Part shown: in pieces, positions 1-9,378 of the stretch
How positions within the stretch are numbered: the first letter of the stretch is position 1
Layout: each line of letters starts with the position of its first letter
Origin: Shewanella jiangmenensis
GTDB taxonomy: Bacteria; Pseudomonadota; Gammaproteobacteria; Enterobacterales; Shewanellaceae
Assembly: GCF_018596335.1 (NCBI RefSeq)
Contig: NZ_JAHEPS010000002.1
Span: 496,001 to 560,000, forward strand
Direction: 5' to 3'
DNA length: 64,000 bases
Position numbers and translations under genes: made by a program
Notes under the pieces: model-generated
What the model saw: only the letters and a program-made list of their open reading frames with translations
What the model was told of the DNA's origin: nothing
Database searches by the model: none

Positions 1-810
1 CTGCAACTGGTGACCCGTAATCCGCTGGCCGATCCTTATCTTTTTGGGATAAGTGCCGGCGCTTCGCTGGGCGCAATTGTGGTGCTGAGCCTGACGGCGG
101 GTGTAGGGGCAAGCAGCGCCGCTGCCGCGGCGGGTATGGCGGCGTCTGACAGCTGGCTTTCGGTGCTGACCTTGCCCACAGGCGCCTTTGTTGGCGCGTC
201 TGTGTCTGTGCTTTTGGTGCTGGCGCTCAGTGGTTTTGGGCTGCAAAGCCAGGTCGAGCGAATGCTGCTTTCCGGCGTCGCGACCTCGTTTTTATTCTCT
301 GCCCTCGGCAGCCTGGTGCTGTATTTTTCAAGCCCGCAGGTCACGGCCTCGCTGCTTTTCTGGAGCCTTGGCAGCTTTGCCCGCGCCGCCTGGGATACCC
401 TGATGGTGCCCTGGCTGGTGTTTGGGCTGTTTGTGCTGTTTTTGCTGATAAACCGGCGCGAGCTGCTGGCGATGTCGGCCGGAGATGAAACTGCCCATTC
501 CCTTGGGGTGCCGGTCGCCAGGCTTCGCATCATCAGTTTATTGATGTGCTCACTGATGACGGCGGTGCTGGTGGCAAGCTGCGGCGGTATAGGATTTGTC
601 GGATTAATGATCCCACACATAGTTCGACTGATGTTTCCTGCGCGCCAGTCGCTTATGATAGTGGCCATGCTCGGCGGCCTCTTGATGGTGTGGGTGGATG
701 TGCTGGCCCGGGCGCTGTTGCCCTCGCAGGAGTTGCCGGTTGGGGTGATAACCGCCGTGCTTGGCAGTGGCTTTTTTCTGGTGCTGCTGTTTGGCCGCAG
801 GGATAGATAA
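1..810 (+). CDS. btuC: Cobalamin/iron-siderophore ABC transporter permease, BtuC/FecCD family (5' end cut by window edge)
   Basis: The frame is already open at base 1, so the N-terminus lies outside the window. The 269 visible residues are strongly hydrophobic and carry the FecCD-family pattern: a RNPLADPYLFGISAGAS segment near the start, a GxxxHSLGVP stretch before the cytoplasmic coupling region, and the late CGGIGFVGLMIPHIVR motif, which in BtuC contacts the ATPase. This family forms the inner-membrane channel of vitamin B12 or siderophore importers. cobT begins 9 bases after the stop and four more cobalamin genes follow on the same strand, so corrinoid is the likely substrate. The ATPase (btuD) and binding protein (btuF) are not in the window and may lie upstream. 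Iron-siderophore transport is the alternative from sequence alone. Confidence 0.88.
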   Translation: MQLVTRNPLADPYLFGISAGASLGAIVVLSLTAGVGASSAAAAAGMAASDSWLSVLTLPTGAFVGASVSVLLVLALSGFGLQSQVERMLLSGVATSFLFSALGSLVLYFSSPQVTASLLFWSLGSFARAAWDTLMVPWLVFGLFVLFLLINRRELLAMSAGDETAHSLGVPVARLRIISLLMCSLMTAVLVASCGGIGFVGLMIPHIVRLMFPARQSLMIVAMLGGLLMVWVDVLARALLPSQELPVGVITAVLGSGFFLVLLFGRRDR

Positions 811-819
811 GGACGGGTT

Positions 820-1854
820 ATGTTTCAAATCAAAGCGTTGGATAAGTCTTGCGACCAAAACATCCAGCGGCGGATAGATCTTAAAACCAAGCCGGTTGGC
901 GCCCTAGGCAAGCTCGAAAGCCTGGCGCTGCAATTGGTGCGTATGCTCGGGGATGAGCCCACTGTTGCGCGCCCGGCCATGCTGGTGTTTGCCGCCGACC
1001 ATGGTATCGCCGATGCCGGCGTGTCCATTGCGCCGCCGGAAGTGACAGCGCAGATGGTGGCCAACTTTGCCGCCGGTGGCGCTGCTATCAATGTGTTTTG
1101 CCGCGAGCTTGGCTGGACACTTGAAATCATCGATGCCGGTATTCTCACGCCGCCGGACCCTTCCCTTAACGTGACCAACTGCCGCCTCGGTGCCGGTACC
1201 GGCCCTATCCATAAACGCGCCGCCATGACCTTGGGGCAAGTGGAGCAGGGGCTCGAATTCGGCCGCGCGCGGGTGCGAGCCCATCATAGTCTTGGCAGCA
1301 ATTTGATTGGCCTTGGGGAAATGGGCATTGGCAACACCTCAAGCGCAGCAGCGATTATGGCGGCGCTGCTTGATATTGAGGCCAAGGACTGCGTTGGGCG
1401 CGGCACGGGTGTGGATGCTGCAACCCTCAAGCGCAAGCAGATGCTGGTGGAGCAGGCGCTGGTGCTGCACATGAGCGAGCTTGGCGACGCCAAATCTGTG
1501 CTTGCCTGTGTGGGCGGCTTTGAAATTGTGCAGATGACCGGTGCCATACTTGGCGCTGCCGAAATCGGCATTCCTGTGATGGTGGACGGATTTATTGCCA
1601 CAGCTGCAGCGCTTTGTGCTGTAAAAATGTATCCTGAAACAAAGGAATATCTTATCTTTGCACACCGCTCAGGCGAGCGTGCCCATGGTATGATGCTCGA
1701 GCATCTCGGCGTTGAGCCTCTGCTTGACCTCGGGATGCGCCTTGGTGAAGGTTCGGGCGCCGCGCTGGCGCTGCCGCTTATCAAGGCGGCCTGTGGTTTT
1801 TATCGTGAAATGGCAAGTTTTGATGATGCCGGTGTGGAGCCGGTAGTTTCTTAG
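820..1854 (+). CDS. cobT: Nicotinate-nucleotide--dimethylbenzimidazole phosphoribosyltransferase
   Basis: CobT transfers phosphoribose from nicotinate mononucleotide to 5,6-dimethylbenzimidazole, giving alpha-ribazole phosphate for the lower loop of cobalamin. The 344-residue product has the usual family length. Visible hallmarks are [10 protein letters not shown] near the N-terminus, [13 protein letters not shown] with GAAINVF after it, the glycine-rich [14 protein letters not shown] segment, and the C-terminal stretch [19 protein letters not shown] that carries the catalytic glutamate in characterised CobT. It lies 9 bases after btuC and is followed 14 bases later by cobS, so it is probably part of one transcript for corrinoid uptake and nucleotide-loop assembly. 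The ATG start matches the family N-terminus. Confidence 0.95.
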   Translation: MFQIKALDKSCDQNIQRRIDLKTKPVGALGKLESLALQLVRMLGDEPTVARPAMLVFAADHGIADAGVSIAPPEVTAQMVANFAAGGAAINVFCRELGWTLEIIDAGILTPPDPSLNVTNCRLGAGTGPIHKRAAMTLGQVEQGLEFGRARVRAHHSLGSNLIGLGEMGIGNTSSAAAIMAALLDIEAKDCVGRGTGVDAATLKRKQMLVEQALVLHMSELGDAKSVLACVGGFEIVQMTGAILGAAEIGIPVMVDGFIATAAALCAVKMYPETKEYLIFAHRSGERAHGMMLEHLGVEPLLDLGMRLGEGSGAALALPLIKAACGFYREMASFDDAGVEPVVS

Positions 1855-1868
1855 GTTTGAGGGCTGGT

Positions 1869-2651
1869 ATGTCGACGTTCAAGCGTGAACTGGAGCTGTT
1901 TTTGTTGGCGCTCACTTTCTTTACCCGTATTCCTGTGCCTGTGCGGCTCGACAACAGTCCGGAGCGACTGAATCGAGCCAGCCGTTACTTCGGTCTGGTC
2001 GGTACCCTGGTTGGCCTGTTGTCGGCGCTGGTGTTTTTCCTCGCGCAGTTTGTGTTTCCTGCCTCGGTGGCCGTGGTGCTGGCCATGATTGGCTCCGTGG
2101 TGCTCACCGGCGGCTTCCATGAAGATGGTCTGGCCGATACCGCCGACGGTTTTGGCGGCGCTTTTGAGCGTGAGCGCAAGCTGGAAATCATGAAAGACAG
2201 CCGTGTCGGCTCTTACGGCTCGCTGGCACTGGTGCTGGCGCTGCTGCTGAAATTCCAACTGCTTAGTGAGCTTGCGCTTTACTCTGTCTCCAGCGTGGTC
2301 GGCGGCCTTATTCTTGGCCACACCTTAAGCCGCGCCTTTGCCGCCAGCATCATTTTTAACCACGACTATGTGCGTGAAGACGAAGACAGCAAGGCCAAGC
2401 CGCTGGCACAGTCGATGCACTGGGACGAGGTGCTGTTTTTGACCATCAGCGCGGCGGTTATCTGTTTGCTGTTTACCGGCGTGACCGCGACTGTGGTGAT
2501 CCTTGGCGTCTTGTTTGTGGCCCGCACCCTGCTGGCCCGCTGGCAATATCGTCAGATTGGCGGCTACACCGGCGATACCCTCGGTGCCTGTCAGCAAATC
2601 CTTGAGCTTTGCGTCTATCTGGCGCTGCTGCTTCTGTGGAGCCAGTCTTGA
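1869..2651 (+). CDS. cobS: Adenosylcobinamide-GDP ribazoletransferase (cobalamin synthase)
   Basis: CobS is the integral membrane enzyme that joins adenosylcobinamide-GDP with alpha-ribazole to make adenosylcobalamin. The 260 residues include the family motifs FFTRIPVP near the N-terminus, the acidic GGFHEDGLADTADGFGG loop that holds the catalytic aspartates, and KDSRVGSYG soon after. Several hydrophobic helices follow. The ATG at 1869 is chosen over an in-frame TTG at 1857 because MSTFKRELELF fits the usual N-terminus. Its stop codon overlaps the start of cobU, so the two are translationally linked. Confidence 0.94.
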   Translation: MSTFKRELELFLLALTFFTRIPVPVRLDNSPERLNRASRYFGLVGTLVGLLSALVFFLAQFVFPASVAVVLAMIGSVVLTGGFHEDGLADTADGFGGAFERERKLEIMKDSRVGSYGSLALVLALLLKFQLLSELALYSVSSVVGGLILGHTLSRAFAASIIFNHDYVREDEDSKAKPLAQSMHWDEVLFLTISAAVICLLFTGVTATVVILGVLFVARTLLARWQYRQIGGYTGDTLGACQQILELCVYLALLLLWSQS

Positions 2652-3166
2652 TCCATTTGGTCCTCGGTGGTGCCCGCAGCGGCAAGAGCCGCTTCGGTGA
2701 ACACTGGGTCCAGAGTCAGGCATCGAGCGGCATCTATATTGCCACTGCCATCGCCGGTGATGCGGAGATGGCAGCGCGCATCGCGCATCATCGCGCCGGT
2801 CGTCTTCAATCGGGTTTTAACTGGCAACTGATTGAAGAATCATACGATTTACCTACTCTCCTCAATTCGCTTTCAGGCTCGGATAAGCCGGTGCTGGTAG
2901 ATTGCCTAACCCTGTGGCTGACTCAGTGTCTGGTCAGGCAGCCTGAGCAGCTCACGCCTTGTTGCGATGCCCTGCTTGCGGCAGTGGCAGGATTTCAGGG
3001 GCAGCTTATCCTTATCAGCAATGAGGTAGGTTCGGGCATAGTGCCGCTTGGGGAGCTCAGCCGCCAGTTTGTGGATGCGGCGGGGCGGCTCAATCAGGCG
3101 CTGGCCGAGCGCGCCGACAAAGTCACCCTGGTGGTGGCGGGCTTGCCGTTACACCTCAAAAACTAA
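2648..3166 (+). CDS. cobU: Bifunctional adenosylcobinamide kinase / adenosylcobinamide-phosphate guanylyltransferase
   Basis: CobU phosphorylates adenosylcobinamide and then transfers GMP to it, supplying the activated substrate of CobS. The 172-residue protein opens with [17 protein letters not shown], the family P-loop, and later shows [10 protein letters not shown] and [11 protein letters not shown], both CobU signatures. The start is a TTG at 2648 whose bases overlap the cobS stop (TTGA). A GGAG at 2638-2641 sits 6 bases upstream. Longer in-frame starts inside cobS would add residues absent from the family. The 4-base overlap fixes the pair in one operon. Confidence 0.93.
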   Translation: MIHLVLGGARSGKSRFGEHWVQSQASSGIYIATAIAGDAEMAARIAHHRAGRLQSGFNWQLIEESYDLPTLLNSLSGSDKPVLVDCLTLWLTQCLVRQPEQLTPCCDALLAAVAGFQGQLILISNEVGSGIVPLGELSRQFVDAAGRLNQALAERADKVTLVVAGLPLHLKN

Positions 3167-3180
3167 AATGGGAGTCACCC

Positions 3181-4686
3181 ATGGCCTGCGCTACGCTCAT
3201 GATCCAGGGCACAGCATCCGATGCCGGCAAAACCACCCTGGTCGCAGGGCTTTGCCGTGTGCTTGCCCGCAGCGGCTTTGCCGTTGCCCCCTTTAAACCG
3301 CAAAATATGGCGCTCAACAGCGCCGTGACTGAAGATGGCGGCGAAATCGGCCGCGCTCAGGCGCTGCAGGCCATTGCCTGTGGCCTTAAACCCCATACAG
3401 ATTTCAATCCGATTTTGCTCAAACCCGGCTCAGATACACGCGCCCAGGTAATAGTGCATGGCAAGGCCATGACGGCGCTGGAAGCGAGCGAGTTTTTTGG
3501 CCCCGCCGGTAAAAATTACAAGGCGCTGGCGATGCAGGCGGTGCTCGAGTCCCACGCGCGCCTTAGCAAACAATATCAGTGTCTTTTGGTGGAGGGCGCC
3601 GGCAGTCCGGCCGAAATTAACCTGCGGGAGAACGATATTGCCAACATGGGTTTTGCCGAGGCGGTGGACTGCCCGGTGATCCTGGTGGCCGATATCGACA
3701 AAGGCGGCGTGTTTGCCCAGCTCGTTGGTACGCTTGCGCTCCTGTCCGAGTCGGAGCAGGCGCGGATTAAGGGCTTTGTTATCAACCGTTTTCGCGGCGA
3801 TTTGAGCCTGCTTAAGCCGGGGCTCGATTGGCTTGAAGCCCATACAGGCAAGCCGGTGCTCGGCGTGGTGCCCTATCTGCATAATCTGCTGCTGGACGCC
3901 GAAGACGCGCTGGTGCCCTATGCGCGCCAGAGCAGCAGTAAGCCTCGCTTTCGGGTGCGGGTGCTGGTGTATCCCCGCACCAGTAATCACACTGATTTTG
4001 ACCCCATCCGCCTGCACCCCGATATCGACTTTGATTACATCGACATTCAAAACGCGGCCGATGATGTGCTGATTGGCGCAGACTTGTTGATCTTACCCGG
4101 CAGTAAAAACGTACGGGCAGATCTGGCCACGCTCAAGGATAAGGGCTTTGATAAGGCCATTGCCCGCCACTTGCGCTACGGCGGCAAGCTGATGGGGATT
4201 TGCGGCGGCTATCAGATGCTCGGGCTTGAGATTGACGACCCGCTCGGCATCGAGGAGGGCGTGGGCTCAAGTGAAGGGCTTGAGCTTTTGCCGGTGATAA
4301 CAGAGCTTAAACCGGCCAAGGTGCTGGCCAATGTCACAGGTGAGCTGACCCTTGGCAGCGAGGCGGTGGCGGTAAAAGGCTATGAAATTCACTGCGGCCG
4401 AACCTCTGTGCTTGGCAAGCTTAAGCGGCCGCTGTGGCTGCTCGATGAACGGGGTGCCAGCGCCGATGCAGGCTGCATCAGCGACGATTATCAGGTATTC
4501 GGCACCTATCTGCACGGCATATTCGATACCCCCGAGGCGCTCGATGCCGTGCTTGGCTGGGCGGGGTACCGGGGTGAGGGCAAGGCTGTATCGCTGGATG
4601 AGCACCGCGAGCGGCAGCTTAATCGCCTTGCCGACACGCTGGAGGCGCATCTGGATATGGATAAACTCAAATCTCTGTTTTTATAA
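3181..4686 (+). CDS. cobQ: Adenosylcobyric acid synthase (glutamine-hydrolysing)
   Basis: CobQ amidates four carboxylates of adenosylcobyrinate a,c-diamide using glutamine and ATP. The 501 residues split into an N-terminal dethiobiotin-synthetase-like ATP-binding half, [20 protein letters not shown] at residues 7-26, and a C-terminal class I amidotransferase half. The amidotransferase half has the nucleophile motif [12 protein letters not shown] and the histidine motif [19 protein letters not shown] is also typical. The gene lies 14 bases after cobU. No cbiB or de novo corrin-ring genes are seen here, so upstream precursors are made elsewhere or salvaged. Confidence 0.95.
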   Translation: MACATLMIQGTASDAGKTTLVAGLCRVLARSGFAVAPFKPQNMALNSAVTEDGGEIGRAQALQAIACGLKPHTDFNPILLKPGSDTRAQVIVHGKAMTALEASEFFGPAGKNYKALAMQAVLESHARLSKQYQCLLVEGAGSPAEINLRENDIANMGFAEAVDCPVILVADIDKGGVFAQLVGTLALLSESEQARIKGFVINRFRGDLSLLKPGLDWLEAHTGKPVLGVVPYLHNLLLDAEDALVPYARQSSSKPRFRVRVLVYPRTSNHTDFDPIRLHPDIDFDYIDIQNAADDVLIGADLLILPGSKNVRADLATLKDKGFDKAIARHLRYGGKLMGICGGYQMLGLEIDDPLGIEEGVGSSEGLELLPVITELKPAKVLANVTGELTLGSEAVAVKGYEIHCGRTSVLGKLKRPLWLLDERGASADAGCISDDYQVFGTYLHGIFDTPEALDAVLGWAGYRGEGKAVSLDEHRERQLNRLADTLEAHLDMDKLKSLFL

Positions 4687-4715
4687 ACAACAATAGCAAG
4701 TGTGAAGGAAGAACA

Positions 4716-5318
4716 ATGTCTGACTCCCGCAGCGACGAGCGCCATAAGGCCCGTCAGCAAAAGGTGAAAGAGGCCGTAGACGCCAAGGTGGCCGCCGCCA
4801 ACATAGAGAGGGGCGTGCTGATGGTGATCACCGGTAACGGCAAGGGCAAAACCACCGCCGGTTTCGGCACTGTTGCCCGCGCCGTGGGCCACGGTAAACG
4901 TGCCGCCGTGGTGCAATTTATTAAGGGCAACTGGGACTGCGGTGAGCGTAAGCTGCTTGAAGGCGCAGGCGTGCCCTTTGAAGTCATGGCCACCGGCTTT
5001 ACCTGGGAAACCCAAAACCGCGACACCGACACCAAAGCCGCCGAGAAGGCCTGGGCGCAGGCCGAGATTTGGCTTAAAGATGAAAGCATTGACCTTATTT
5101 TGCTCGATGAACTCACCTATATGCTGAGTTACCACTATCTTGATCTCGAGCGGGTGCTCGAGGCCTTTAAAAATCGCCCGCCGATGCAGCATGTGATAGT
5201 CACTGGCCGTAATTGCCACCGCCAGCTACTTGAGCTTGCCGATACCGTGAGTGAGATTGAGTGTGTGAGGCATGCGTTTGAGGCAGGTATAAAAGCCCAG
5301 CCCGGCTTTGACTTCTGA
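4716..5318 (+). CDS. btuR: Cob(I)yrinic acid a,c-diamide adenosyltransferase (CobO/BtuR type)
   Basis: This enzyme attaches the 5'-deoxyadenosyl group of ATP to the cobalt of reduced corrinoids. The 200 residues contain the CobA/CobO P-loop MVITGNGKGKTTAGFGT, then VVQFIKGNWDCGE, LILLDELTYML as the Walker-B-like region, and HVIVTGRNCHRQL near the end. All are signature stretches of the family. It lies 29 bases after cobQ and appears to close the cobalamin cluster. No clear intrinsic terminator follows; the next 470 bases are a repeat region. The symbol cobO would serve equally well. Confidence 0.95.
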   Translation: MSDSRSDERHKARQQKVKEAVDAKVAAANIERGVLMVITGNGKGKTTAGFGTVARAVGHGKRAAVVQFIKGNWDCGERKLLEGAGVPFEVMATGFTWETQNRDTDTKAAEKAWAQAEIWLKDESIDLILLDELTYMLSYHYLDLERVLEAFKNRPPMQHVIVTGRNCHRQLLELADTVSEIECVRHAFEAGIKAQPGFDF

Positions 5319-5324
5319 TCCTGC

Positions 5325-5572
5325 TGCCTGCTCTCGCGGCTGACGTCATTGTCTTCGTCACTCTGTCCCATCACGTAGCGCTGCTACGCTCAGGGCCATA
5401 TTGACTCGACGGCTTTGTCAGTCGCGAGATCAGCTTGCAGGATGTTTCGCTTCCCATTGATGACGTTTAAATCCGATGCCTGCTCTCGTAGCTGACGTCA
5501 TTGTCTTGGTCACTCTGTCCCATCACGTAGCGCCGCTACGCTCAGGGCCGTCACCGCTCGGCGGCTTTGCCA
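5325..5572. repeat. Pair of 73-bp imperfect direct repeats in a gene-free stretch
   Basis: The gene-free region 5319-5789 contains two copies of one element, at 5325-5397 and 5477-5549, offset by exactly 152 bases. They differ at only a few positions, and weaker similarity runs on for about 20 bases after each, to about 5420 and 5572. Each copy carries the 8-base palindrome TGACGTCA and a short inverted repeat, CGTAGC...GCTACG. No coherent protein is encoded. The rest of the stretch, 5573-5736, shows no gene I can support. Confidence 0.85.
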
Positions 5573-5736
5573 AAAGCACCAATCACTGTGCTGAATGGTA
5601 GCTACTGCTGGGGTATGAGGCGGCATTGCCTGCAAGATTTCACTCCATCACGTACTGAATGTTCTTGGTTGCCGAAGAGCGCGGCAAAGCTCCGATCATT
5701 TTTAGATTGGCTGCTTACTCTTGCTGCCAGCAGCAA

Positions 5737-5761
5737 AAAGGGCAGGCTGGGCCTGCCCTTT
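5737..5761 (-). terminator. Intrinsic terminator of the 5790-6473 gene
   Basis: A stem AAAGGGCAGG with its complement CCTGCCCTTT surrounds a short loop. Read on the minus strand it ends in CCCTTTTTGC, a fair U-tract. It lies 28 bases beyond the stop of the minus-strand lipoprotein gene. Confidence 0.7.
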
Positions 5762-5789
5762 GGGCGTTGGATAAGCGCTGTAGTCAGGC

Positions 5790-6473
5790 TTATTTGACTG
5801 TGCCTGTTGCCTTGTTTATTTCTTTATTGGCGTCGCTGGTCACCTGATTGGTGAGCGCCTGTTTGACGCCGGCCGGGGCGCTGTCGCCCATGGCTTTGTC
5901 GATGCCTTGGGTCACGCCCTGATTGACGCCCTGAGTTACAGTGTCAGTCACAGCATTGGTAGCCTTTTCGATGGCTTTTTGCTGCAGGCGCTCCGGGCTT
6001 GCGTAGTCAACCAGTTCGGCTGGCCAGCTTGGGGCCACTTCGCCAACCTTGTCTTTCACGGCCTGCTGCAGCGGCTCGGCAAATACCTGAGTCACATCGC
6101 CCTGAATCAGCATTACCGCCATCTGGTTAGTCTCACTGTTCCACACAAAGCCTGCTTTTTCAGCCATTTCGGGTACAGGCGTGTAGCGCGACACCATATA
6201 GAACAGCGGGCCTTCCTGTTGCAGCTCGTTGGCGGTTTGCAGCATTTTTACCGCTGTGCCGTAGTGCTCGCCCAGCATGGGCTCGAGGCGGCTTTTGATC
6301 ATCGGCTGTTCGAGCAGGTTAACCTGATTGGGGTCAAGACCAACCAGGGGTTTGAGCAAAGCCCACAGCAACTGGCTCTGGGGCGACAACATCAACAGCG
6401 GAGCGACACAGGCCTGCAGGGAGAGCAGGCACACCAGTGCCAAAGCCCAGCGACGGGGCGAGAAAGCAAACAT
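5790..6473 (-). CDS. Predicted lipoprotein of unknown function
   Basis: The 227-residue product starts with a basic stretch and a hydrophobic segment ending in a lipobox, LSLQAC, with the cysteine at residue 22. It should therefore be exported and lipidated. The middle has no family motif I recognise. The last 60 residues are a low-complexity amphipathic stretch rich in VTQGVNQGVTQGIDK-type repeats that could form a helix. It is divergent from mpl, with 249 bases between the two starts, and has its own terminator, so it is probably a single-gene transcript. No function is proposed. Confidence 0.75.
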   Translation of the reverse strand: MFAFSPRRWALALVCLLSLQACVAPLLMLSPQSQLLWALLKPLVGLDPNQVNLLEQPMIKSRLEPMLGEHYGTAVKMLQTANELQQEGPLFYMVSRYTPVPEMAEKAGFVWNSETNQMAVMLIQGDVTQVFAEPLQQAVKDKVGEVAPSWPAELVDYASPERLQQKAIEKATNAVTDTVTQGVNQGVTQGIDKAMGDSAPAGVKQALTNQVTSDANKEINKATGTVK

Positions 6474-6722
6474 GGTTGAATGGTTCCTGAATAAAGGATT
6501 GGGTTGGGGATAAAATCGGCAAGCATTCTAGCTGGGGCGCACAATTTGAGCCATGGGGGGAACAAGAATTTTTTAGTCGAAAGACTGAGTTGCCATATCG
6601 GCTGTCGGCTCGCCTTTGCCGGGACAGGGCGGTACAATGGCAGTCGATTTTTTCACTTCTTTTTGCGGTACAGGGGTTTTGCGGTTTCGTTGGCTCTATG
6701 GTACCCGGTTCGGCAGGAGCCT

Positions 6723-8108
6723 ATGCACGTACATATTCTTGGGATTTGCGGCACTTTCATGGGTGGTCTGGCGCTGTTGGCGCGCGCCATGGGACACAAG
6801 GTCACAGGTTCGGATGCCAACGTTTATCCGCCGATGAGCACCCAGCTTGAACAGCAGGGGATTGAACTTATTCAGGGCTTTGACCCCTCGCAGCTCGATT
6901 GCGGGCCGGATCTGGTGGTGATTGGCAATGCCATGAGCCGCGGTAATCCCTGCGTCGAAGCTGTGCTTGAAAAGGGCATGGCCTATACCTCCGGGCCGCA
7001 GTTCCTGCACGACCATATTCTACCGGGCCGCTGGGTGCTTGCTGTGTCAGGTACTCACGGCAAGACTTCGACCTCGAGCATGCTGGCGTGGATTTTGGAA
7101 TCCTGCGGCTATGAGCCGGGCTTTTTGATTGGCGGCGTGCCGCAAAACTTTGGCGTGTCGGCGCGTCTGGGTAACTCACCGTTTTTTGTGGTTGAGGCCG
7201 ATGAGTACGACAGCGCCTTTTTCGACAAGCGCTCCAAGTTTGTCCACTATCAGCCGCGCACGCTGGTGATCAATAACCTCGAGTTTGACCATGCCGATAT
7301 CTTTGACACTCTGGCAGATATCCAGCGCCAGTTCAGCCACGTGGTGCGTACCGTGCCTGCGTCCGGCAAGGTGATTTGGCCCAAAGACAGTAAGGCCGTG
7401 GCCGAGGTGCTCGACAAGGGCCTGTGGAGCGAGCAGGAAACCTTCAGTCATCAGTCTGGTGCCGATTGGTCGGTGAAGCCGCTCAGCGCCGATGGTCATG
7501 AGTTTGAAGTGCATTTTGCTGGTGAATCGCAGGGTGTGCTCGACTGGCAGCTTATCGGTAACCACAACATGGAAAATGCGGTGATGGCGATTGCCGCCGC
7601 GCGCCATGTGGGCGTAAAGCCTAAGGCCGCCATCGATGCACTCAAGAGTTTTGCACCGCCTAAGCGCAGGTTGGAGCTCCTTGGTGAAGTGGCAGGTGTG
7701 AGTCTGTACGATGATTTTGCCCATCACCCCACCGCCATCGAAACCACCCTTAAAGGGCTGCGCGCCAAAGTCGGCAATGCGCGTATTTTTGTGGTGCTGG
7801 AGCCACGCTCCAACACCATGAAACGTGGCGTGCATAAAGACACCCTTGGGCTGTCGATGGCGCTTGCCGATGCCGCTTACCTGTATCAGGCCGACAATAT
7901 CGGCTGGGATATCCGCGATGCCATGGCCAACGCGCCGCTGCCGGTGGATGTGGACTATGATATTGATACTCTGGTCGCCAAGGTGGCGTCACAGCTTAAG
8001 AGTGGCGATCATCTGGTGGTGATGAGTAACGGCGGCTTTGGCGGCATTCATGGCAAGCTCAAGACCGCCATCGCCGAGGCCCACGATAAGGTAAACCAGG
8101 CACTATGA
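6723..8108 (+). CDS. mpl: UDP-N-acetylmuramate:L-alanyl-gamma-D-glutamyl-meso-diaminopimelate ligase
   Basis: Mpl reattaches recovered murein tripeptide to UDP-MurNAc, short-cutting peptidoglycan synthesis during wall recycling. The 461-residue protein begins [17 protein letters not shown], typical of Mpl. It then shows the Mur-ligase ATP loop [13 protein letters not shown], the [18 protein letters not shown] stretch and [11 protein letters not shown] in the C-terminal domain. The ATG at 6723 is chosen because the family starts there; an AGGAG sits just upstream, and open sequence before it is unrelated. The stop overlaps the ubiX start by 4 bases. Confidence 0.96.
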   Translation: MHVHILGICGTFMGGLALLARAMGHKVTGSDANVYPPMSTQLEQQGIELIQGFDPSQLDCGPDLVVIGNAMSRGNPCVEAVLEKGMAYTSGPQFLHDHILPGRWVLAVSGTHGKTSTSSMLAWILESCGYEPGFLIGGVPQNFGVSARLGNSPFFVVEADEYDSAFFDKRSKFVHYQPRTLVINNLEFDHADIFDTLADIQRQFSHVVRTVPASGKVIWPKDSKAVAEVLDKGLWSEQETFSHQSGADWSVKPLSADGHEFEVHFAGESQGVLDWQLIGNHNMENAVMAIAAARHVGVKPKAAIDALKSFAPPKRRLELLGEVAGVSLYDDFAHHPTAIETTLKGLRAKVGNARIFVVLEPRSNTMKRGVHKDTLGLSMALADAAYLYQADNIGWDIRDAMANAPLPVDVDYDIDTLVAKVASQLKSGDHLVVMSNGGFGGIHGKLKTAIAEAHDKVNQAL

Positions 8109-8761
8109 CAGTGAGCCTCACCCCCAAAGCGCGCAGTATCAGCCTGGCCTGGACCGGCGCCTCTGGCGCGCCTTATGGCCTGACCTTGCTTAAATGCCTG
8201 CTCGAGGCGGATTATCGGGTGTTTTTGATGGTTTCCAGCGCCGCCCGGGTGGTGTTTGCCACCGAAGAGGGGCTGAAACTCTCGGCCGATGGCGCCAAGG
8301 CCGAGGCGCAAATCCGCGACTTTATCGACTGCCGCGCCGGTGAGCTGATTGTGCTTGGCAAGGATGAGTGGTTTTCGCCGCCGGCGTCAGGCTCAGCCGC
8401 GCCAAAACAGATGGTGATTTGCCCTTGCTCCACCGGCACCTTGGCAGCAGTTGCTACCGGCATGAGCAATAATCTGCTTGAGCGCGCCGCCGATGTGATG
8501 CTCAAAGAGCGCGGCCAGTTGATTCTGGTGCCAAGGGAAACACCCTTTAACGCCATTCACCTTGAGCACATGCTTAAGCTCACCCAACTTGGCGCAGTGG
8601 TGATGCCTGCGGCACCCGGCTTCTACCACAATCCCAAATCAGTACAGGATCTGGTAGACTTCCTCGTCGCACGAATTCTTGACCATTTGGGCGTAGCCCA
8701 CAGCCTGACCAAGCGCTGGGGTTATGGTGGCGAAGCTGCCACACAAGCTTCTGATAATTGA
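8105..8761 (+). CDS. ubiX: Flavin prenyltransferase
   Basis: UbiX makes prenylated FMN, the cofactor of the UbiD decarboxylase in ubiquinone synthesis. The 218 residues show the flavoprotein fold of the family: a [10 protein letters not shown] loop near the N-terminus, [29 protein letters not shown] in two overlapping stretches, [19 protein letters not shown], and [19 protein letters not shown]. The start ATG overlaps the mpl stop as ATGA, giving likely translational coupling. ubiD itself is not in the window. Confidence 0.95.
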   Translation: MTVSLTPKARSISLAWTGASGAPYGLTLLKCLLEADYRVFLMVSSAARVVFATEEGLKLSADGAKAEAQIRDFIDCRAGELIVLGKDEWFSPPASGSAAPKQMVICPCSTGTLAAVATGMSNNLLERAADVMLKERGQLILVPRETPFNAIHLEHMLKLTQLGAVVMPAAPGFYHNPKSVQDLVDFLVARILDHLGVAHSLTKRWGYGGEAATQASDN

Positions 8762-8768
8762 GAGTAAT

Positions 8769-9299
8769 ATGAAACACACCATCGAAGAGATGATCTCGGT
8801 TGCCGAGATTGACCAAAAGCTGAACGAACTGGCTGATCGTATCAACGCCCATTACCAGCACAGCGAGCGCCTGCTGATGGTGGGGCTGCTGAAGGGATCG
8901 GCGGTGTTTATGGCCGACCTGTGCCGCCGTATCAAAGGGCATGTGGAAATCGACTTTATGTGCGTTTCGAGCTACGGCAATGCCATGTCCAGCTCCCGTG
9001 ACGTGAAAATCCTCAAGGACGTGCAGTCTGATATCGCCGGCCGCGACGTGCTGATTGTGGAAGATCTGATTGACTCGGGTAACACCCTCTCCAAGGTGCG
9101 TGAGCTGCTGCTGGTGCGCGAGCCAAAGAGCCTGGCGCTCTGTACGCTGCTCGATAAGCCTGAGCGCCGTGAAGTGAACGTGCATGTGGATTTTGTCGGC
9201 TTTACCATTCCTGACGAATTTATCGTTGGCTACGGTATCGACTACGCCGAGCAGTATCGCAACCTGCCTTACATCGCCAAGGTTATTCCGCTGGAGTAA
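8769..9299 (+). CDS. hpt: Hypoxanthine phosphoribosyltransferase
   Basis: Hpt converts hypoxanthine (and guanine) plus PRPP into the nucleotide in purine salvage. The 176-residue protein has the family core: [17 protein letters not shown], the FMCVSSYG loop, and the PRPP-binding motif [14 protein letters not shown]. It ends with [21 protein letters not shown]. The start at 8769 is chosen over one 45 bases upstream, inside ubiX, because [11 protein letters not shown] fits the family. It lies 7 bases after ubiX and is followed by an intrinsic terminator, so mpl-ubiX-hpt is probably one transcript. Confidence 0.95.
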   Translation: MKHTIEEMISVAEIDQKLNELADRINAHYQHSERLLMVGLLKGSAVFMADLCRRIKGHVEIDFMCVSSYGNAMSSSRDVKILKDVQSDIAGRDVLIVEDLIDSGNTLSKVRELLLVREPKSLALCTLLDKPERREVNVHVDFVGFTIPDEFIVGYGIDYAEQYRNLPYIAKVIPLE

Positions 9300-9318
9300 T
9301 GGCGACTGTGTTCAATTT

Positions 9319-9341
9319 CGGGGGCTTGGCCCCCGTTTTTG
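9319..9341 (+). terminator. Intrinsic terminator after hpt
   Basis: The stem CGGGGGC pairs with GCCCCCG around a 3-base loop and is followed directly by TTTTTG. It starts 20 bases after the hpt stop and separates hpt from the ABC transporter genes. Confidence 0.85.
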
Positions 9342-9378
9342 TTTGATATCAATTGGTTTTTGTTTGTTTGGGGGAAAG

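Noticed and set aside
5325..5572. B12 riboswitch
   Set aside because: The region follows the cobalamin genes rather than preceding them and lacks B12-box sequence.
5567..5797. 76-codon plus-strand open frame near the 73-bp repeats
   Set aside because: It overlaps the repeat and terminator, and has no start signal or protein-like composition.
6504..6722. Longer start for mpl
   Set aside because: The extra 73 codons are not homologous to Mpl; the ATG at 6723 gives the family N-terminus after AGGAG.
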